Positions 20,047-30,464 of a stretch of 64,000 nt of DNA are shown here, piece after piece. The notes under the pieces are model-generated. The model worked only from the letters and a program-made list of their open reading frames with translations, did not search any database and was not told the DNA's origin. Within the stretch, counting starts at the first letter, position 1. Every line of letters begins with the position of its first letter. The DNA lies in the NCBI RefSeq assembly GCF_029837695.1, contig NZ_JAOEEA010000003.1:186001-250000 (forward strand). Direction: 5' to 3'. Source of the DNA: Pseudomonas sp. GD04019 (GTDB taxonomy: Bacteria; Pseudomonadota; Gammaproteobacteria; Pseudomonadales; Pseudomonadaceae). The position numbers and the translations under genes are program-made.

Positions 20047-20514
20047 ATGCAACAACCCTTCGAACTCACCACCGAGCTGCGCGATGCCGTCGCCAGCTTC
20101 TTTCAGCGCATCCCCTTCAACCAGGTGCTGGGCATTCGCCTGGAACAGCTGAGCGTCGACAAGGTGGTGATGAGCCTGCCGATGAAGTCCGAACTGATCG
20201 GCAACTTCGTCCAGGGCATCCTGCATGGCGGGGTGATCTCCTCGCTGCTCGACGTGGCCGGCGGCGCCATGGCGCTGATCGGCGCCTTCGAGCGCCACCA
20301 GCACCTGCCGGCACCGGAGCGCATGGCACGCCTGGCCAAGCTCGGCACCATTGACCTGCGCGTCGACTACCTGCGCCCCGGCCGCGGCCAGGCCTTCACC
20401 GCCACCGCGGTGCTGCTGCGCTCGGGTAACAAGGTGGCGGTGGTGCGCACCGAACTGCACAGCGACGACGGCACCCTGGTGGCGGTGGGTACCGGCACCT
20501 ATCTGTGCGGCTGA
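20047..20514 (+). CDS. Hotdog-fold thioesterase family protein
   Basis: A 155-residue acyl-CoA thioesterase-like protein (PaaI/YiiD-C type). The core motif LHGGVISSLLDVAGGAMA places the HGG segment and following aspartate expected at the active site, and DLRVDYLRPGRGQ gives the second half of the fold. Its substrate cannot be read. It follows elbB by 93 bases on the same strand and ends just before a REP element. Confidence 0.87.
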   Translation: MQQPFELTTELRDAVASFFQRIPFNQVLGIRLEQLSVDKVVMSLPMKSELIGNFVQGILHGGVISSLLDVAGGAMALIGAFERHQHLPAPERMARLAKLGTIDLRVDYLRPGRGQAFTATAVLLRSGNKVAVVRTELHSDDGTLVAVGTGTYLCG

Positions 20515-20518
20515 TCTT

Positions 20519-20584
20519 GTAGGAGCGAGCTCTGCTCGCGAATCTTTACGCTGGCCAGGCTTCGCGAGCAGAGCTCGCTCCTAC
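20519..20584. repeat. REP/BIME element 3
   Basis: Left arm 20519-20542 and right arm 20561-20584 are perfect 24-base inverse complements starting GTAGGAGCGAGC. It lies between the convergent thioesterase and yaiI genes; its last bases CTAC supply the TAG stop of the yaiI tail remnant on the minus strand. Confidence 0.92.
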
Positions 20585-20613
20585 CGCATCAGCCGAGTAA
20601 GAATGCGATCCAG
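20581..20613 (-). pseudogene. Remnant of a second yaiI 3' end
   Basis: Read on the minus strand, this 33-base stretch encodes LDRILTRLMR and a TAG stop, almost the same as the LDRILTRLMK end of the intact gene (20645-20677). Of 33 bases 27 agree, and the differences are at synonymous positions apart from the final K/R codon. It is separated from the intact gene by 31 bases carrying the palindrome CCCGGAT-TAC-ATCCGGG. Confidence 0.6.
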
Positions 20614-20644
20614 CAGGCGACTCCGTTCCCGGATTACATCCGGG

Positions 20645-21094
20645 CTACTTCATCAACCGCGTGAGAATCCGATCCAGCGCATTGGCAAAGGCCTGGCGGT
20701 CCTTCTCCGAATAGGCGGCCTGGCCGCCGCCCATCTGGCCCTGGTCACGCAAATCGGCGAACAGGTTGCGGGTGGCCAGCTTGTCGCCCATGTTGCGCTC
20801 GTCGAACTCGCGGCCACGCGGGTCCAGCGCCGCCACGCCCTTCTTCACCAGGCGGTCGGCCAGCGGAATATCACTGCAGATCACCAGCTCGCCGGGCACG
20901 GCGTGCTCGACCAGATAATCGTCCGCCGCGTCCGGGCCGCTCGGCACCACCACCAGCTTCACGCAGGCGAAGTTCGGCCGCGCCACGGCCTGCCCGGCCA
21001 CCAGCACCACCTCGAAGCCACGCTTGAGGGCGAACTTCACCAACTGGTCGCGGGCCAGCCGGGGGCAGGCATCGGCGTCGATCCACACACGCAT
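20645..21094 (-). CDS. yaiI: YaiI/YqxD family protein (DUF188)
   Basis: A 149-residue protein with the N-terminal MRVWIDADACPRLARDQL and the later DIPLADRLVKKGVAALDPRG typical of DUF188, a PIN-like fold of unknown function. The ATG at 21094 matches family N-termini better than the GTG 9 bases upstream. The FTR1 gene ends 11 bases upstream, so the two are likely co-transcribed. Confidence 0.9.
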   Translation of the reverse strand: MRVWIDADACPRLARDQLVKFALKRGFEVVLVAGQAVARPNFACVKLVVVPSGPDAADDYLVEHAVPGELVICSDIPLADRLVKKGVAALDPRGREFDERNMGDKLATRNLFADLRDQGQMGGGQAAYSEKDRQAFANALDRILTRLMK

Positions 21095-21105
21095 CTTCGG
21101 CACTC

Positions 21106-22722
21106 TTATTCGGACGAGGCCGCCATCTTAGCCGCGGCGGCGCGGCGCCGCTCGCCCAGCCAGCTGCGCCCGTAGAGCGTGGCGATACCGGCTAGCGCCA
21201 AGGCCTGGGCGGACAGGCTCCAGGCATCGGCGTGGATGCCCAGCCAGTCGAACTCGAAGAACGTCACCGGCCGCGTGCCAAGCACGCCAGCCTCCTGCAG
21301 GGCCGCCACGCCGTGGCCGGCGAACACCACCGAGAGCACGCACAGCAGCACGGCGTTGGCGCTGAAGAAGGCGGCCAGCGGCAGCTTGCGCGAGCCACGC
21401 AGGATCACCCAGGCCAGGCCGATCAGCAGCACCAGCGCCGCGCCCGCGCCGGCCAGGACCATGCCGTGGCCCGCCGGGCCGGCCTGCAGCCACAGGGTTT
21501 CGTAGAACAGGATGACCTCGAACAGCTCGCGGTACACCGAGAAGAACGCCAGCACGGCGAAGCCGAAGCGCCCGCCGCCGCCAACCAGGCTGCTCTTGAT
21601 GTAGTCCTGCCAGGCCGCCGCATGGCGGCGATCATGCATCCACACGCCGACCCACAGCAGCACCACGCTGGCGAACAGCGCGGTGGCGCCTTCCAGCAGC
21701 TCGCGCTGGGCGCCGCTGATATCGATCAGGTAGGCCGCCACCGCCCAGGTGGCGACGCCGGCCAGCAGCGCCAGGCCCCAGCCGATGTGCACACTACGCG
21801 CCGCGGCCTGCTGGCCGGTGTTGCGCAGGAAGGCGAGGATCGCCGCCAGCACCAGGATCGCCTCCAGGCCTTCGCGCAGGAGGATCAGCAGGCTGGAGAA
21901 GAAGCTCAGCGAGTCGCCCATCGCGCCGTCGGCGAGCAGCGCGGCGGACTTGTCCAGCTCGGCCGCGGCAACGGCCAGGGCCTGCTCCGCCTGCGCGACC
22001 GTGGCGCCATCCTGCAGCCCCTGCCGGTAGGCCATCAGCGCCCGCTCGGTGATCTTGCGCTGCTGCGGGTCGAGGTTGTCAAGGGCGCTCTCGACCAGTT
22101 CGAAGCCTTCCAGATAGGCGCCGACGGAAAGATCGAAGGCCTGCTCGTGCTCGCCGGCGCGATAGGCCTGCAGGCTCTGCTGCAGGGTGCTGCGGGTGTG
22201 CTCGATCAGCTCGCCCGGGCCGCGCTGCTGCAGCGGCGGGTGCGCACGCTGGGCGCGGAACGCGGCCACGTCGCCACCACTCGCGGCGACTTCCGCCGGA
22301 GTTTTGCCGGCCAGGTCGGCCAAGGCGAAGGGCTTGCTCGCAGCCACGCCCGGCACGGCGGAGAAGCCGGCGATGTAGCTGGCCAGGTCCCAGCGCTGGC
22401 GCTCGTCCAGCTGGTCGGCGAAGGCCGGCATGTCGCTGCCGTCCCTGCCCTGGCCGATAACGGCGAACAGGTCGTGCAGGCTCAGGCGGTCCAGCCGCGC
22501 GGCGTCGCGCAGGTCACCGGGCGGCGGCTCCAGGCCGAGGGCGGCAGGGCCGTCGCCGGCACCGGCATCGCCATGGCAGACGGCGCAATGCTGCACATAG
22601 AGCGGCGCGCCACGGCTCGGATCGGGGGTAATGGCCGGCACGACGGGCTGGGCCAGGGCGGCCAGGCTGCCCAGCATGAGCAGGGGCAGCAGGCAGAAAC
22701 GCATGAGGCGGATGGCAGACAT
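21106..22722 (-). CDS. Cytochrome c/FTR1 family iron permease
   Basis: A 538-residue protein joining an exported cytochrome c domain to an FTR1-type iron permease. After a signal peptide (to about residue 25) the haem motif CAVCH is at 46-50 with a candidate axial Met in GSDMPAF; a helical linker follows; the permease half has REGLE (283-287) and RELFE (398-402), the two E-rich iron motifs of FTR1/EfeU, within about seven membrane spans. The fusion suggests that iron is oxidised or reduced while it is transported, which is inference from the domains. The architecture is known in Pseudomonas. Confidence 0.93.
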   Translation of the reverse strand: MSAIRLMRFCLLPLLMLGSLAALAQPVVPAITPDPSRGAPLYVQHCAVCHGDAGAGDGPAALGLEPPPGDLRDAARLDRLSLHDLFAVIGQGRDGSDMPAFADQLDERQRWDLASYIAGFSAVPGVAASKPFALADLAGKTPAEVAASGGDVAAFRAQRAHPPLQQRGPGELIEHTRSTLQQSLQAYRAGEHEQAFDLSVGAYLEGFELVESALDNLDPQQRKITERALMAYRQGLQDGATVAQAEQALAVAAAELDKSAALLADGAMGDSLSFFSSLLILLREGLEAILVLAAILAFLRNTGQQAAARSVHIGWGLALLAGVATWAVAAYLIDISGAQRELLEGATALFASVVLLWVGVWMHDRRHAAAWQDYIKSSLVGGGGRFGFAVLAFFSVYRELFEVILFYETLWLQAGPAGHGMVLAGAGAALVLLIGLAWVILRGSRKLPLAAFFSANAVLLCVLSVVFAGHGVAALQEAGVLGTRPVTFFEFDWLGIHADAWSLSAQALALAGIATLYGRSWLGERRRAAAAKMAASSE

Positions 22723-22832
22723 CGGAGCATCCCGAAAAAGCGGAATGCGAATTGTTGCCTAGCTAACGATTACCCTCAAGCGGAAATCGACACATCCGGT
22801 AACAACCTGCCGAACAGTCTGTTCGACCGGGC

Positions 22833-23465
22833 TCAGACCGGCGCGCGGCGCACCGTGGCCAGCAATGCCGCAGCGCCGACGAACAGCCCGGCGAAGGTGC
22901 GATTGAGCAGACGCTGCTGACGTGGCGTGCGCAGAGCGCGCAGCACGCGGGAGGCCAGGCCGGTGTAGCCGGCCATGACGATCAGATCGACCACGATCAT
23001 GGTCGCGCCCATGATCAGGTACTGCGGCAGCAGTGGCTCCTGCGGATGGATGAACTGCGGCAGCACGGCGAGCATGAACACCACTGCCTTGGGGTTGCTG
23101 GCGTTGACCAGGAAACCGCGCAGCACCAGGGTCAGCGGCCGGCCGATGGGACGCTCGGCGGCACCTGTGGCCAGGTCGCTGGGCAGCGCGCGCCATTGGG
23201 CGATGGCCAGCCACACCAGGTAAGCCACGCCGAACCACTTGATCAGGCTGAAGGCCAGGGCCGAGGCGGAGAGGATGGCGCCGACGCCGGCGGCGACGAT
23301 GGCGATCTGCAGGGCCAGGCCGATCTGCAGGCCGAGAGCGTTCCAGTAGCCGCGCCAGAAGCCGTACTGCAGGCCGCTGGACATGGAGGCGATGGCGCCG
23401 GCACCCGGCGACAGGCTGATCACCCAGCAGGCGACGAAGAAAGCGAGCCAGGTTTCGAGCGCCAT
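22833..23465 (-). CDS. LysE-family amino-acid exporter
   Basis: A 210-residue inner-membrane exporter of the LysE/RhtB superfamily with about six spans. The N-terminus carries the characteristic ISLSPGAGAIASMSSGL and the middle FLVNASNPKAVVFMLAVLPQF. The ATG at 23465 (after GAGG) is preferred to an in-frame start 21 bases upstream. The substrate is unknown (amino acids or homoserine-type compounds). A terminator for terC sits just upstream, so this gene has its own promoter. Confidence 0.9.
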   Translation of the reverse strand: MALETWLAFFVACWVISLSPGAGAIASMSSGLQYGFWRGYWNALGLQIGLALQIAIVAAGVGAILSASALAFSLIKWFGVAYLVWLAIAQWRALPSDLATGAAERPIGRPLTLVLRGFLVNASNPKAVVFMLAVLPQFIHPQEPLLPQYLIMGATMIVVDLIVMAGYTGLASRVLRALRTPRQQRLLNRTFAGLFVGAAALLATVRRAPV

Positions 23466-23484
23466 GGCGGATACCTCGGAAAGC

Positions 23485-23514
23485 AAAAAGGGGCAGGCCT
23501 CTCAGCCTACCCCT
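23485..23514 (-). terminator. Intrinsic terminator of terC
   Basis: On the minus strand AGGGGTAGGC pairs with GCCTGCCCCT (one mismatch, 6-base loop) and is followed by TTTT. It lies 26 bases past the terC stop. Confidence 0.85.
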
Positions 23515-23539
23515 CCGCTGCAACGCTGCACAGTATCAG

Positions 23540-24298
23540 TCAGTCCGGCGAACCCTTGCGCAACTGTACCGGTTCGCTGTCCCTGCGCCGCGCCATGGCG
23601 CCACGGATGCGGATATTGATCGCCTCCACCGCCAGGGAGAAGGCCATGGCGAAGTAGACGTAGCCCTTCGGTACGTGGACCTCGAAGGCCTCGGCGATCA
23701 GCACGGTGCCGACCACGATGAGGAACGACAGGGCGAGAATCTTCAGCGACGGGTGTTTGTCGATGAAGGCGCTGATGGTGCTGGCGGACAGCATCATCAC
23801 CAGGACCGAGATGACGATGGCGGCGACCATCACCGGCACGTGCTGCACCAGGCCGACGGCGGTGATCACCGAGTCCAGGCTGAAGACGATGTCGATGATG
23901 GCGATCTGGATGATGATGCCCATGAAGCCGCGGGCCTTGCCGCCGTTCTGCTGGGCCTCCTCGGCACCCTCCAGGCTGTGGAAGATTTCCATGGTGCTCT
24001 TGAACAGCAGGAACAGGCCGCCGAAGAACAGGATCAGGTCACGCCCGGAAATGCCCTGGCCGAACAGGCGGAACAGGTCGTTGGTGAGCTGCATGACCCA
24101 GGTGATCGACAGCAGCAGCAGGATGCGCGTGCCCATCGCCAGGGCCAGGCCGAAGAAGCGCGCCTTCGGCTGCTGGGCCGCCGGCAGGCGGCTGACCAGG
24201 ATCGAGATGAAGATGATGTTGTCGATGCCGAGGACGATTTCCAAGGCGGTCAGGGTCAGAAACGCGACCCAGATTTCCGGGCTGGTCAGCCATTCCAT
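23540..24298 (-). CDS. TerC-family integral membrane protein
   Basis: A 252-residue multi-span protein. The TerC signature is in LEIVLGIDNIIFISILV and the later IAIIDIVFSLDSVITAVGL, each with the acidic residues thought to coordinate metal; family members export manganese or are linked to tellurite resistance. The start ATG at 24298 is followed by MEWLTSPEIW. It lies 33 bases downstream of the mechanosensitive-channel gene on the same strand. Confidence 0.92.
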   Translation of the reverse strand: MEWLTSPEIWVAFLTLTALEIVLGIDNIIFISILVSRLPAAQQPKARFFGLALAMGTRILLLLSITWVMQLTNDLFRLFGQGISGRDLILFFGGLFLLFKSTMEIFHSLEGAEEAQQNGGKARGFMGIIIQIAIIDIVFSLDSVITAVGLVQHVPVMVAAIVISVLVMMLSASTISAFIDKHPSLKILALSFLIVVGTVLIAEAFEVHVPKGYVYFAMAFSLAVEAINIRIRGAMARRRDSEPVQLRKGSPD

Positions 24299-24331
24299 CT
24301 GCGGGATGCTCCGTGAGAGTGAGAGAAAGCG

Positions 24332-24870
24332 TTAGCGCCAGCGGCGCACGGTCTTCTGGAAGAACAGGCTGTTGGGCACCTGCAGCAGGCCGCCGCTGGC
24401 GTCCGCGCCGTGGTCTTCCAGGGTGGTGTAGAACAGGTTGACGCCGATCACCCGGCCCTTGATGCTGGGCTTGTCGCCGCTGGCGAGCAGCTCGACCGTG
24501 TCGCCGATGCGGAACGGGCCCATGCTGAAGATCAGCAAGGCGCAGAACATGTTGGAGAGCACGCTCCAGATGGCGAAGAAGGCTACTGCGGCGACGGCGG
24601 CAAAGCCGGTCAGCGCGGCCCACAGCACCTCGGCGGACACGCCCAGGCGCTCCAGCACCAGCATCATTGCGCTACCGACGATCAGCCAGCGCAGCAGGCC
24701 GCGCAGTGGCAGCAGGATCTCGGGGGGCAGCAGGCTGTAGCGCGAGCCAAGCCCGGTGATGCCGCGGGTGACGATGCGCTGGGCCAACCAGGCCAGCACC
24801 AGGATCAGCAGTATCTGCGCGGCCACCACCAGCGGCTCGCGCCAGGCGGCGAGCAGATCCAGCTCTTCCA

Positions 24871-24871
<1 letters not shown>
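24332..24871 (-). CDS. Mechanosensitive ion channel (MscS-like), short form
   Basis: A 179-residue MscS-family protein. Two or three membrane segments precede the pore-like stretch GFAAVAAVAFFAIWSVLSN and the beta domain FRIGDTVELL. It lacks the large C-terminal domain of E. coli MscS (286 residues). The ATG overlaps the stop of the ABC-F gene (ATGA at 24871), so translation is coupled. Confidence 0.88.
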
Positions 24872-26784
<1,913 letters not shown>

Positions 26785-26834
26785 GATGGCGGCGGAGTCT
26801 ACCAGCTTCGCCCCACCATAGCCCGGAGAGCCGC

Positions 26835-27278
26835 ATGCCGTCTGACCTGTGGAGTTTTGCCAGTTATTGCTACGCGCGCCCCGGCGTGGAACAGACCTGC
26901 CTGCGCCTGCAGGACGGCGGTGTCGATGTCTGCCTGCTGCTCTGCACGCTGTGGCTGGAGCAGCGGCGAGTCGCCTGCGACACGCAGCGCCTCGAACAGC
27001 TACGCAGCATTGCCGAACCCTGGCAGCGCCAGGTGGTGCAACCCTTGCGCGAACTGCGTCGCGGCTGGAAGACCGATAGCGTGAATGATCCGGCCCGGGC
27101 GCGGCTGCGCTCACAGGTCAAGGCACTGGAGCTGGAAGCCGAGCAGGAGCTGCTCAGGAGACTGGAAGGGGTAGCGCAGAAATGGCAGGCCACGGACGAT
27201 GCCGTGGCCTGGTTGGAGCAGCTGGTAGCTGACCGCGACGCGCGCGAGCTGCTGCGCGACGCGGCCAACCCGGCTTAA
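26835..27278 (+). CDS. TIGR02444 family protein
   Basis: A 147-residue helical protein starting MPSDLWSFASYCYARPGVEQ, the conserved opening of TIGR02444, with WLEQRRV later. Its function is unknown. It is divergent from the ABC-F gene and convergent with algP: the two stop codons share the palindrome TTAA, so the coding regions overlap by four bases. Confidence 0.85.
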   Translation: MPSDLWSFASYCYARPGVEQTCLRLQDGGVDVCLLLCTLWLEQRRVACDTQRLEQLRSIAEPWQRQVVQPLRELRRGWKTDSVNDPARARLRSQVKALELEAEQELLRRLEGVAQKWQATDDAVAWLEQLVADRDARELLRDAANPA

Positions 27279-28372
27279 GCGCCCGGCGGGGTGGTGCCGT
27301 TGCCGGCGACCGGAGCGACAGGCGCCGGAGTCGGCGTGGCTGCGCTGGCCGGTGCGGCCGGTTTCGCTGCTGCGGGCTTGGCCGCGGGTTTGGCTACTGG
27401 CTTGGCGGCAGGCTTGGCAACCGCCGGCTTGGCCGCGACCGGTTTCTTCGCAGCGGGTTTCGCCGCAGGTTTTGCAGCCGGCTTGGCGGCAGGCTTGGCC
27501 GCGGCTTTTACCGCTGGCTTGGCTGCTGCAGGTTTTGCCGCTGCGGGCTTGGCCGCGGGTTTCGTCGACGCCTTGGCAGGTTTGGCTGCTGGCTTCGCAG
27601 CCGGCTTGGCGGCAGCGGCCTTTGCTGGAGCCTTGGCAGCAGCCGGTTTCGCAGCAGGTTTCGCCGCGGGCTTCGCGGCCGGCTTGGCCGCTGGTTTTGC
27701 GGCACTCTTCGCAGCAGGTTTAGCAGCGGGCTTAGCGGCAGGTTTGGCTGCCGGCTTGGCGGCGGGCTTTGCCGCGCTGGCGGCTTTCTTCGCGGCCGGC
27801 TTGGCAGCCGGTTTTGCTGCAGCTTTGGCCGCAGGTTTGGCGACGGCTTTGCTGGCCGGTTTGGCCGCAGCCTTCACAGTAGGTTTAGCGGCCGGTTTTG
27901 CAGCGGGCTTGGCGGTTGCTTTCTTCGCCGCCGGCTTGGCCGCCGGCTTCACGACAGTCTTGGCGACGGCGCGGCTGCTGAGCGCCTTGTCCGCGGCCTC
28001 GCGCACCTTGCCCACACCCTGAGCGAGTTTCAGGCTCTCCTGGGCATCGCGCTTGAGCTGCACGATATAGGCGCGGGTCTCGGCCTGACGGGTCTTGAGG
28101 CTGGCGAGCAGGTCCTCCAGTTCGGCCACGGCGGCCTTGGCTTTGTCCTGCGCCTTGGCCTTGCCAGCCTTGGCAGCGCCCTGCAGTTTGGTGCGGGTGT
28201 CGTGGAGTTTTTCTTGCGCCTTGCCGCGCTGCTTTTCCAGTTTGGTGAGCAGTTCTTCGGCGTCGACCAGAGCTTGCGCGCAGGCCTTTTCCAAATGTTC
28301 GAGCAGGCTATGGGAGAGTTGCTGAAGCAGATGCAAAGGGGTGCTGACGGACTTCTTATTGTTGGTCGGCAT
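27275..28372 (-). CDS. algP: AlgP, histone H1-like regulatory protein
   Basis: A 365-residue basic protein. The first 130 residues form a helical, coiled-coil-like domain (PLHLLQQLSHSLLEHLEKA). The rest is a long lysine/alanine/proline tail of degenerate KPAAK and KPAVK repeats, resembling eukaryotic histone H1 tails. In P. aeruginosa AlgP (AlgR3) binds DNA and influences algD transcription, and its repeat region is prone to rearrangement. The ATG at 28372 has a strong AGGAGG. Gene position between an ABC-F gene and the FKBP/algQ pair is as I recall in PAO1. Confidence 0.93.
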   Translation of the reverse strand: MPTNNKKSVSTPLHLLQQLSHSLLEHLEKACAQALVDAEELLTKLEKQRGKAQEKLHDTRTKLQGAAKAGKAKAQDKAKAAVAELEDLLASLKTRQAETRAYIVQLKRDAQESLKLAQGVGKVREAADKALSSRAVAKTVVKPAAKPAAKKATAKPAAKPAAKPTVKAAAKPASKAVAKPAAKAAAKPAAKPAAKKAASAAKPAAKPAAKPAAKPAAKPAAKSAAKPAAKPAAKPAAKPAAKPAAAKAPAKAAAAKPAAKPAAKPAKASTKPAAKPAAAKPAAAKPAVKAAAKPAAKPAAKPAAKPAAKKPVAAKPAVAKPAAKPVAKPAAKPAAAKPAAPASAATPTPAPVAPVAGNGTTPPGA

Positions 28373-28488
28373 GGCGTGCCTCCTAACGGACGTTGGTGCT
28401 CCCCATACTAGACGGCTGACTCGCCGGTCGCTAGCACCCGCTTCGGCAACAGGCATAATCGCCGACAAATTCTGCGGAGACTTCCACC

Positions 28489-29127
28489 ATGTTGCGCCAT
28501 TCGTTGTTGCTGTTGTGCCTGCTTCCCACCCTGTCGCCGGCCGCGAATCAGGACGAGGATCTGGCCTACAGCCTGGGTGCGCGACTGGGCGAACGACTGC
28601 ACGGCGAAGTGCCGGACCTGCCGCTGGATGCCCTGCTCCAGGGCCTGCGCCAGGCCTATCACGGCGAGGCTCTGCGCCTGCCGCCGGAGCGCATCGACGC
28701 CCTGCTCGAGGCCCACGAACAACGCATGGCGCAGAGCCGCGAAGAGCAGACGCGCATGGCCGAAGGGCGCTTCTTCGCCAAGGAAAAATCCCAGTACGGC
28801 GTGCGCGAACTGGAGGGCGGTGTGCTGGTGCGCGAACTACGCGCGGGCAGCGGACGCAAGCCATCGGCGAATAGCCGGGTGAAGGTGAATTACCGAGGCG
28901 AGCTGGCCGATGGCAGCCTCTTCGACCAGAGCGAGGGCGCGCAATGGTTCCGCCTCAACGCCCTGATTCCCGGCTGGCAAACGGCGCTGCGGCAGATGCC
29001 GATCGGCGCGCGCTGGCGCGTGGTGATTCCCGCCGCGCAGGCCTATGGCGAAGAAGGCGCCGGCGATCTGATCCCGCCGAACGCGCCCCTGGTGTTCGAG
29101 GTGGAACTGCTGGATGTGGCCGATTGA
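28489..29127 (+). CDS. FKBP-type peptidyl-prolyl cis-trans isomerase, exported
   Basis: A 212-residue protein: signal peptide (MLRHSLLLLCLLPTLSPA), an N-terminal dimerisation-like helical part, then an FKBP domain with VKVNYRGELADGSLFDQS, IPGWQTALRQMPIGARWRV and IPPNAPLVFEVELLDV. It is periplasmic and resembles FkpA/FklB-type foldases. It is divergent from algP and followed by a bidirectional terminator. Confidence 0.92.
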   Translation: MLRHSLLLLCLLPTLSPAANQDEDLAYSLGARLGERLHGEVPDLPLDALLQGLRQAYHGEALRLPPERIDALLEAHEQRMAQSREEQTRMAEGRFFAKEKSQYGVRELEGGVLVRELRAGSGRKPSANSRVKVNYRGELADGSLFDQSEGAQWFRLNALIPGWQTALRQMPIGARWRVVIPAAQAYGEEGAGDLIPPNAPLVFEVELLDVAD

Positions 29128-29147
29128 GGGTCATCGCCAGGCCATGA

Positions 29148-29174
29148 AAAAATCCGCCTGAAGTGGCGGCTTTT
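29148..29174. terminator. Bidirectional terminator between FKBP gene and algQ
   Basis: CCGCC (29154-29158) pairs with GGCGG (29165-29169), flanked by AAAAAAT on the left and CTTTT on the right. Confidence 0.7.
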
Positions 29175-29189
29175 CGTGCAGCTCACCGC

Positions 29190-29666
29190 TCAGAGTGGAG
29201 TCGCGGTGACCTCGTGTTGATGCGAGTTGTGCAGCACTTCGATCAGGCAGTCTTCCAGCTCGAAGCGCTCGTGCAGCAGCTGCCCGAGGCGTTTCAGTTC
29301 GGCATTGAGGGAGGCGGCGTCGCGGCAGTCGCCGTTGTCACAGCGATCGTTGAAGGCCAGCGCCACCTCGGTAATGGCTTCGATGCGCGGGTAGATCTGC
29401 TTGGCCAGTTCGAGGCCTCGCTGGTCGCCGAAGGCCTTGGCCTCGACGGTGAGCTGCTCGTAGACCTCGAAGTGTCCGGCGGACACGTAGTCGACCAGGA
29501 TTTCGCAGAAGCGCTGCACGTCCTGGGTATTGTTGGCGACGCCCTGAGGTTTGTCGCAGAGCCCACCGAAAGCGCTCACCAGCTCATGACGTTCCTGCAG
29601 CCAGCGGTCAATCAGCTGGTGTACACCGCCCCAGCGTTCCTGGGCGTTCTGGCAGCTCTCGAGCAT
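29190..29666 (-). CDS. algQ: Rsd/AlgQ anti-RNA polymerase sigma-70 factor
   Basis: A 158-residue Rsd-family protein, which binds sigma-70 region 4 and helps shift polymerase to alternative sigma factors; in P. aeruginosa AlgQ affects alginate and siderophore genes. Visible family segments are [22 protein letters not shown] at the start (the first 20 residues suffice for recognition) and the helical [21 protein letters not shown]. It is convergent with the FKBP gene. Confidence 0.93.
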   Translation of the reverse strand: MLESCQNAQERWGGVHQLIDRWLQERHELVSAFGGLCDKPQGVANNTQDVQRFCEILVDYVSAGHFEVYEQLTVEAKAFGDQRGLELAKQIYPRIEAITEVALAFNDRCDNGDCRDAASLNAELKRLGQLLHERFELEDCLIEVLHNSHQHEVTATPL

Positions 29667-29833
29667 GATGTCCTCACTTCCCTTACTGGTGAATGCTGAA
29701 TACGCCAGCCCCGAGACATTTTATTGTCAGCTCGCGGGTTCTCGGGGAACGCCTCGCCGAAAACGGCGGATTACTGGCGAGACGTAGGGCCAGAGTATGC
29801 CCACTCGCCCCTGGCATCAAGTCATGCGATCGG

Positions 29834-29851
29834 AAAAGCGCCGGCGCGCTT
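29834..29851 (-). terminator. Terminator at the dsbB stop codon
   Basis: On the minus strand AAGCGC-GCCG-GCGCTT is followed by TTCC; the hairpin touches the dsbB stop codon. The T-run is short. Confidence 0.55.
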
Positions 29852-30342
29852 CAGCGACGGCGCAGCAGCTGGAACAGCGCGAACAGGATCATGCCGACAA
29901 AGGCCAGCAGGCTCCACTCCGGCACGCTCAGGCCGAACAGGGTCCAGGTCACTTCGGCGCAATCGGCGGTGCCGTGGAACACCAAGCGCACGATTTCCTG
30001 CAGCGGCAGGGCCTCCATCATGAACTCCAGGCTCGGCAGGCAGGCTTCCAGCTGATCGGCCGGCACACTCTGCAGCCACACCTGGCGCGCCGCGGTGCCG
30101 GCACCACCAGCGGCGAACAGCAGGGCCAACACGGCATACACGCGCTGCCCGGTACGTGCCGGTCCATGGATGGCGGCGATCAGGCAGACCAGGGCGAAGA
30201 GGATGACGAACACGCGCTGGACGATGCACATCGGGCAGGGGTTCAGGCCGACCGCATGCTCCAGGTAGAGGGCTCCGCCCATCAGGGCCAGGCAGCCGAG
30301 AAAGGCGAGCAGGAACAGGGTACGCGGGGTGGCCAGCGCCAT
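29851..30342 (-). CDS. dsbB: Disulfide bond formation protein DsbB
   Basis: A 163-residue inner-membrane protein with four spans that reoxidises DsbA by passing electrons to quinone. The first cysteine pair is in NPCPMCIVQR and the second pair is split between EACLPS and TADCAEVTW, as in DsbB. P. aeruginosa has two DsbB proteins; the one at this locus (before hemYXDC) is called DsbH, from memory. Confidence 0.93.
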   Translation of the reverse strand: MALATPRTLFLLAFLGCLALMGGALYLEHAVGLNPCPMCIVQRVFVILFALVCLIAAIHGPARTGQRVYAVLALLFAAGGAGTAARQVWLQSVPADQLEACLPSLEFMMEALPLQEIVRLVFHGTADCAEVTWTLFGLSVPEWSLLAFVGMILFALFQLLRRR

Positions 30343-30464
30343 GGGAACTCCGATGCGGGGCGAGAAAGGCGCCTACGGTAGAGGAAAGCTGACTGGCCTT
30401 TCAAGGCGCCGGCGGGCACCCCGTCCGTGACAGGGCGCCGCATGTCAGGCCAGGCGGCGATCCG

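Noticed and set aside
22723-22832. Possible Fur box upstream of the FTR1 iron permease gene
   Set aside because: The region has some AT-rich dyad character, but no match to the 19-base Fur consensus good enough to report.
27290-27960. Regular short repeats suggestive of a CRISPR-like array
   Set aside because: The repeats are in frame, encode KPAAK units and have no unique spacers of constant size; they are protein-coding.
27291-28022. Long plus-strand frame rich in Gly/Ala opposite algP
   Set aside because: It is the antisense of the KPAAK repeats of AlgP and exists only because of their codon composition.
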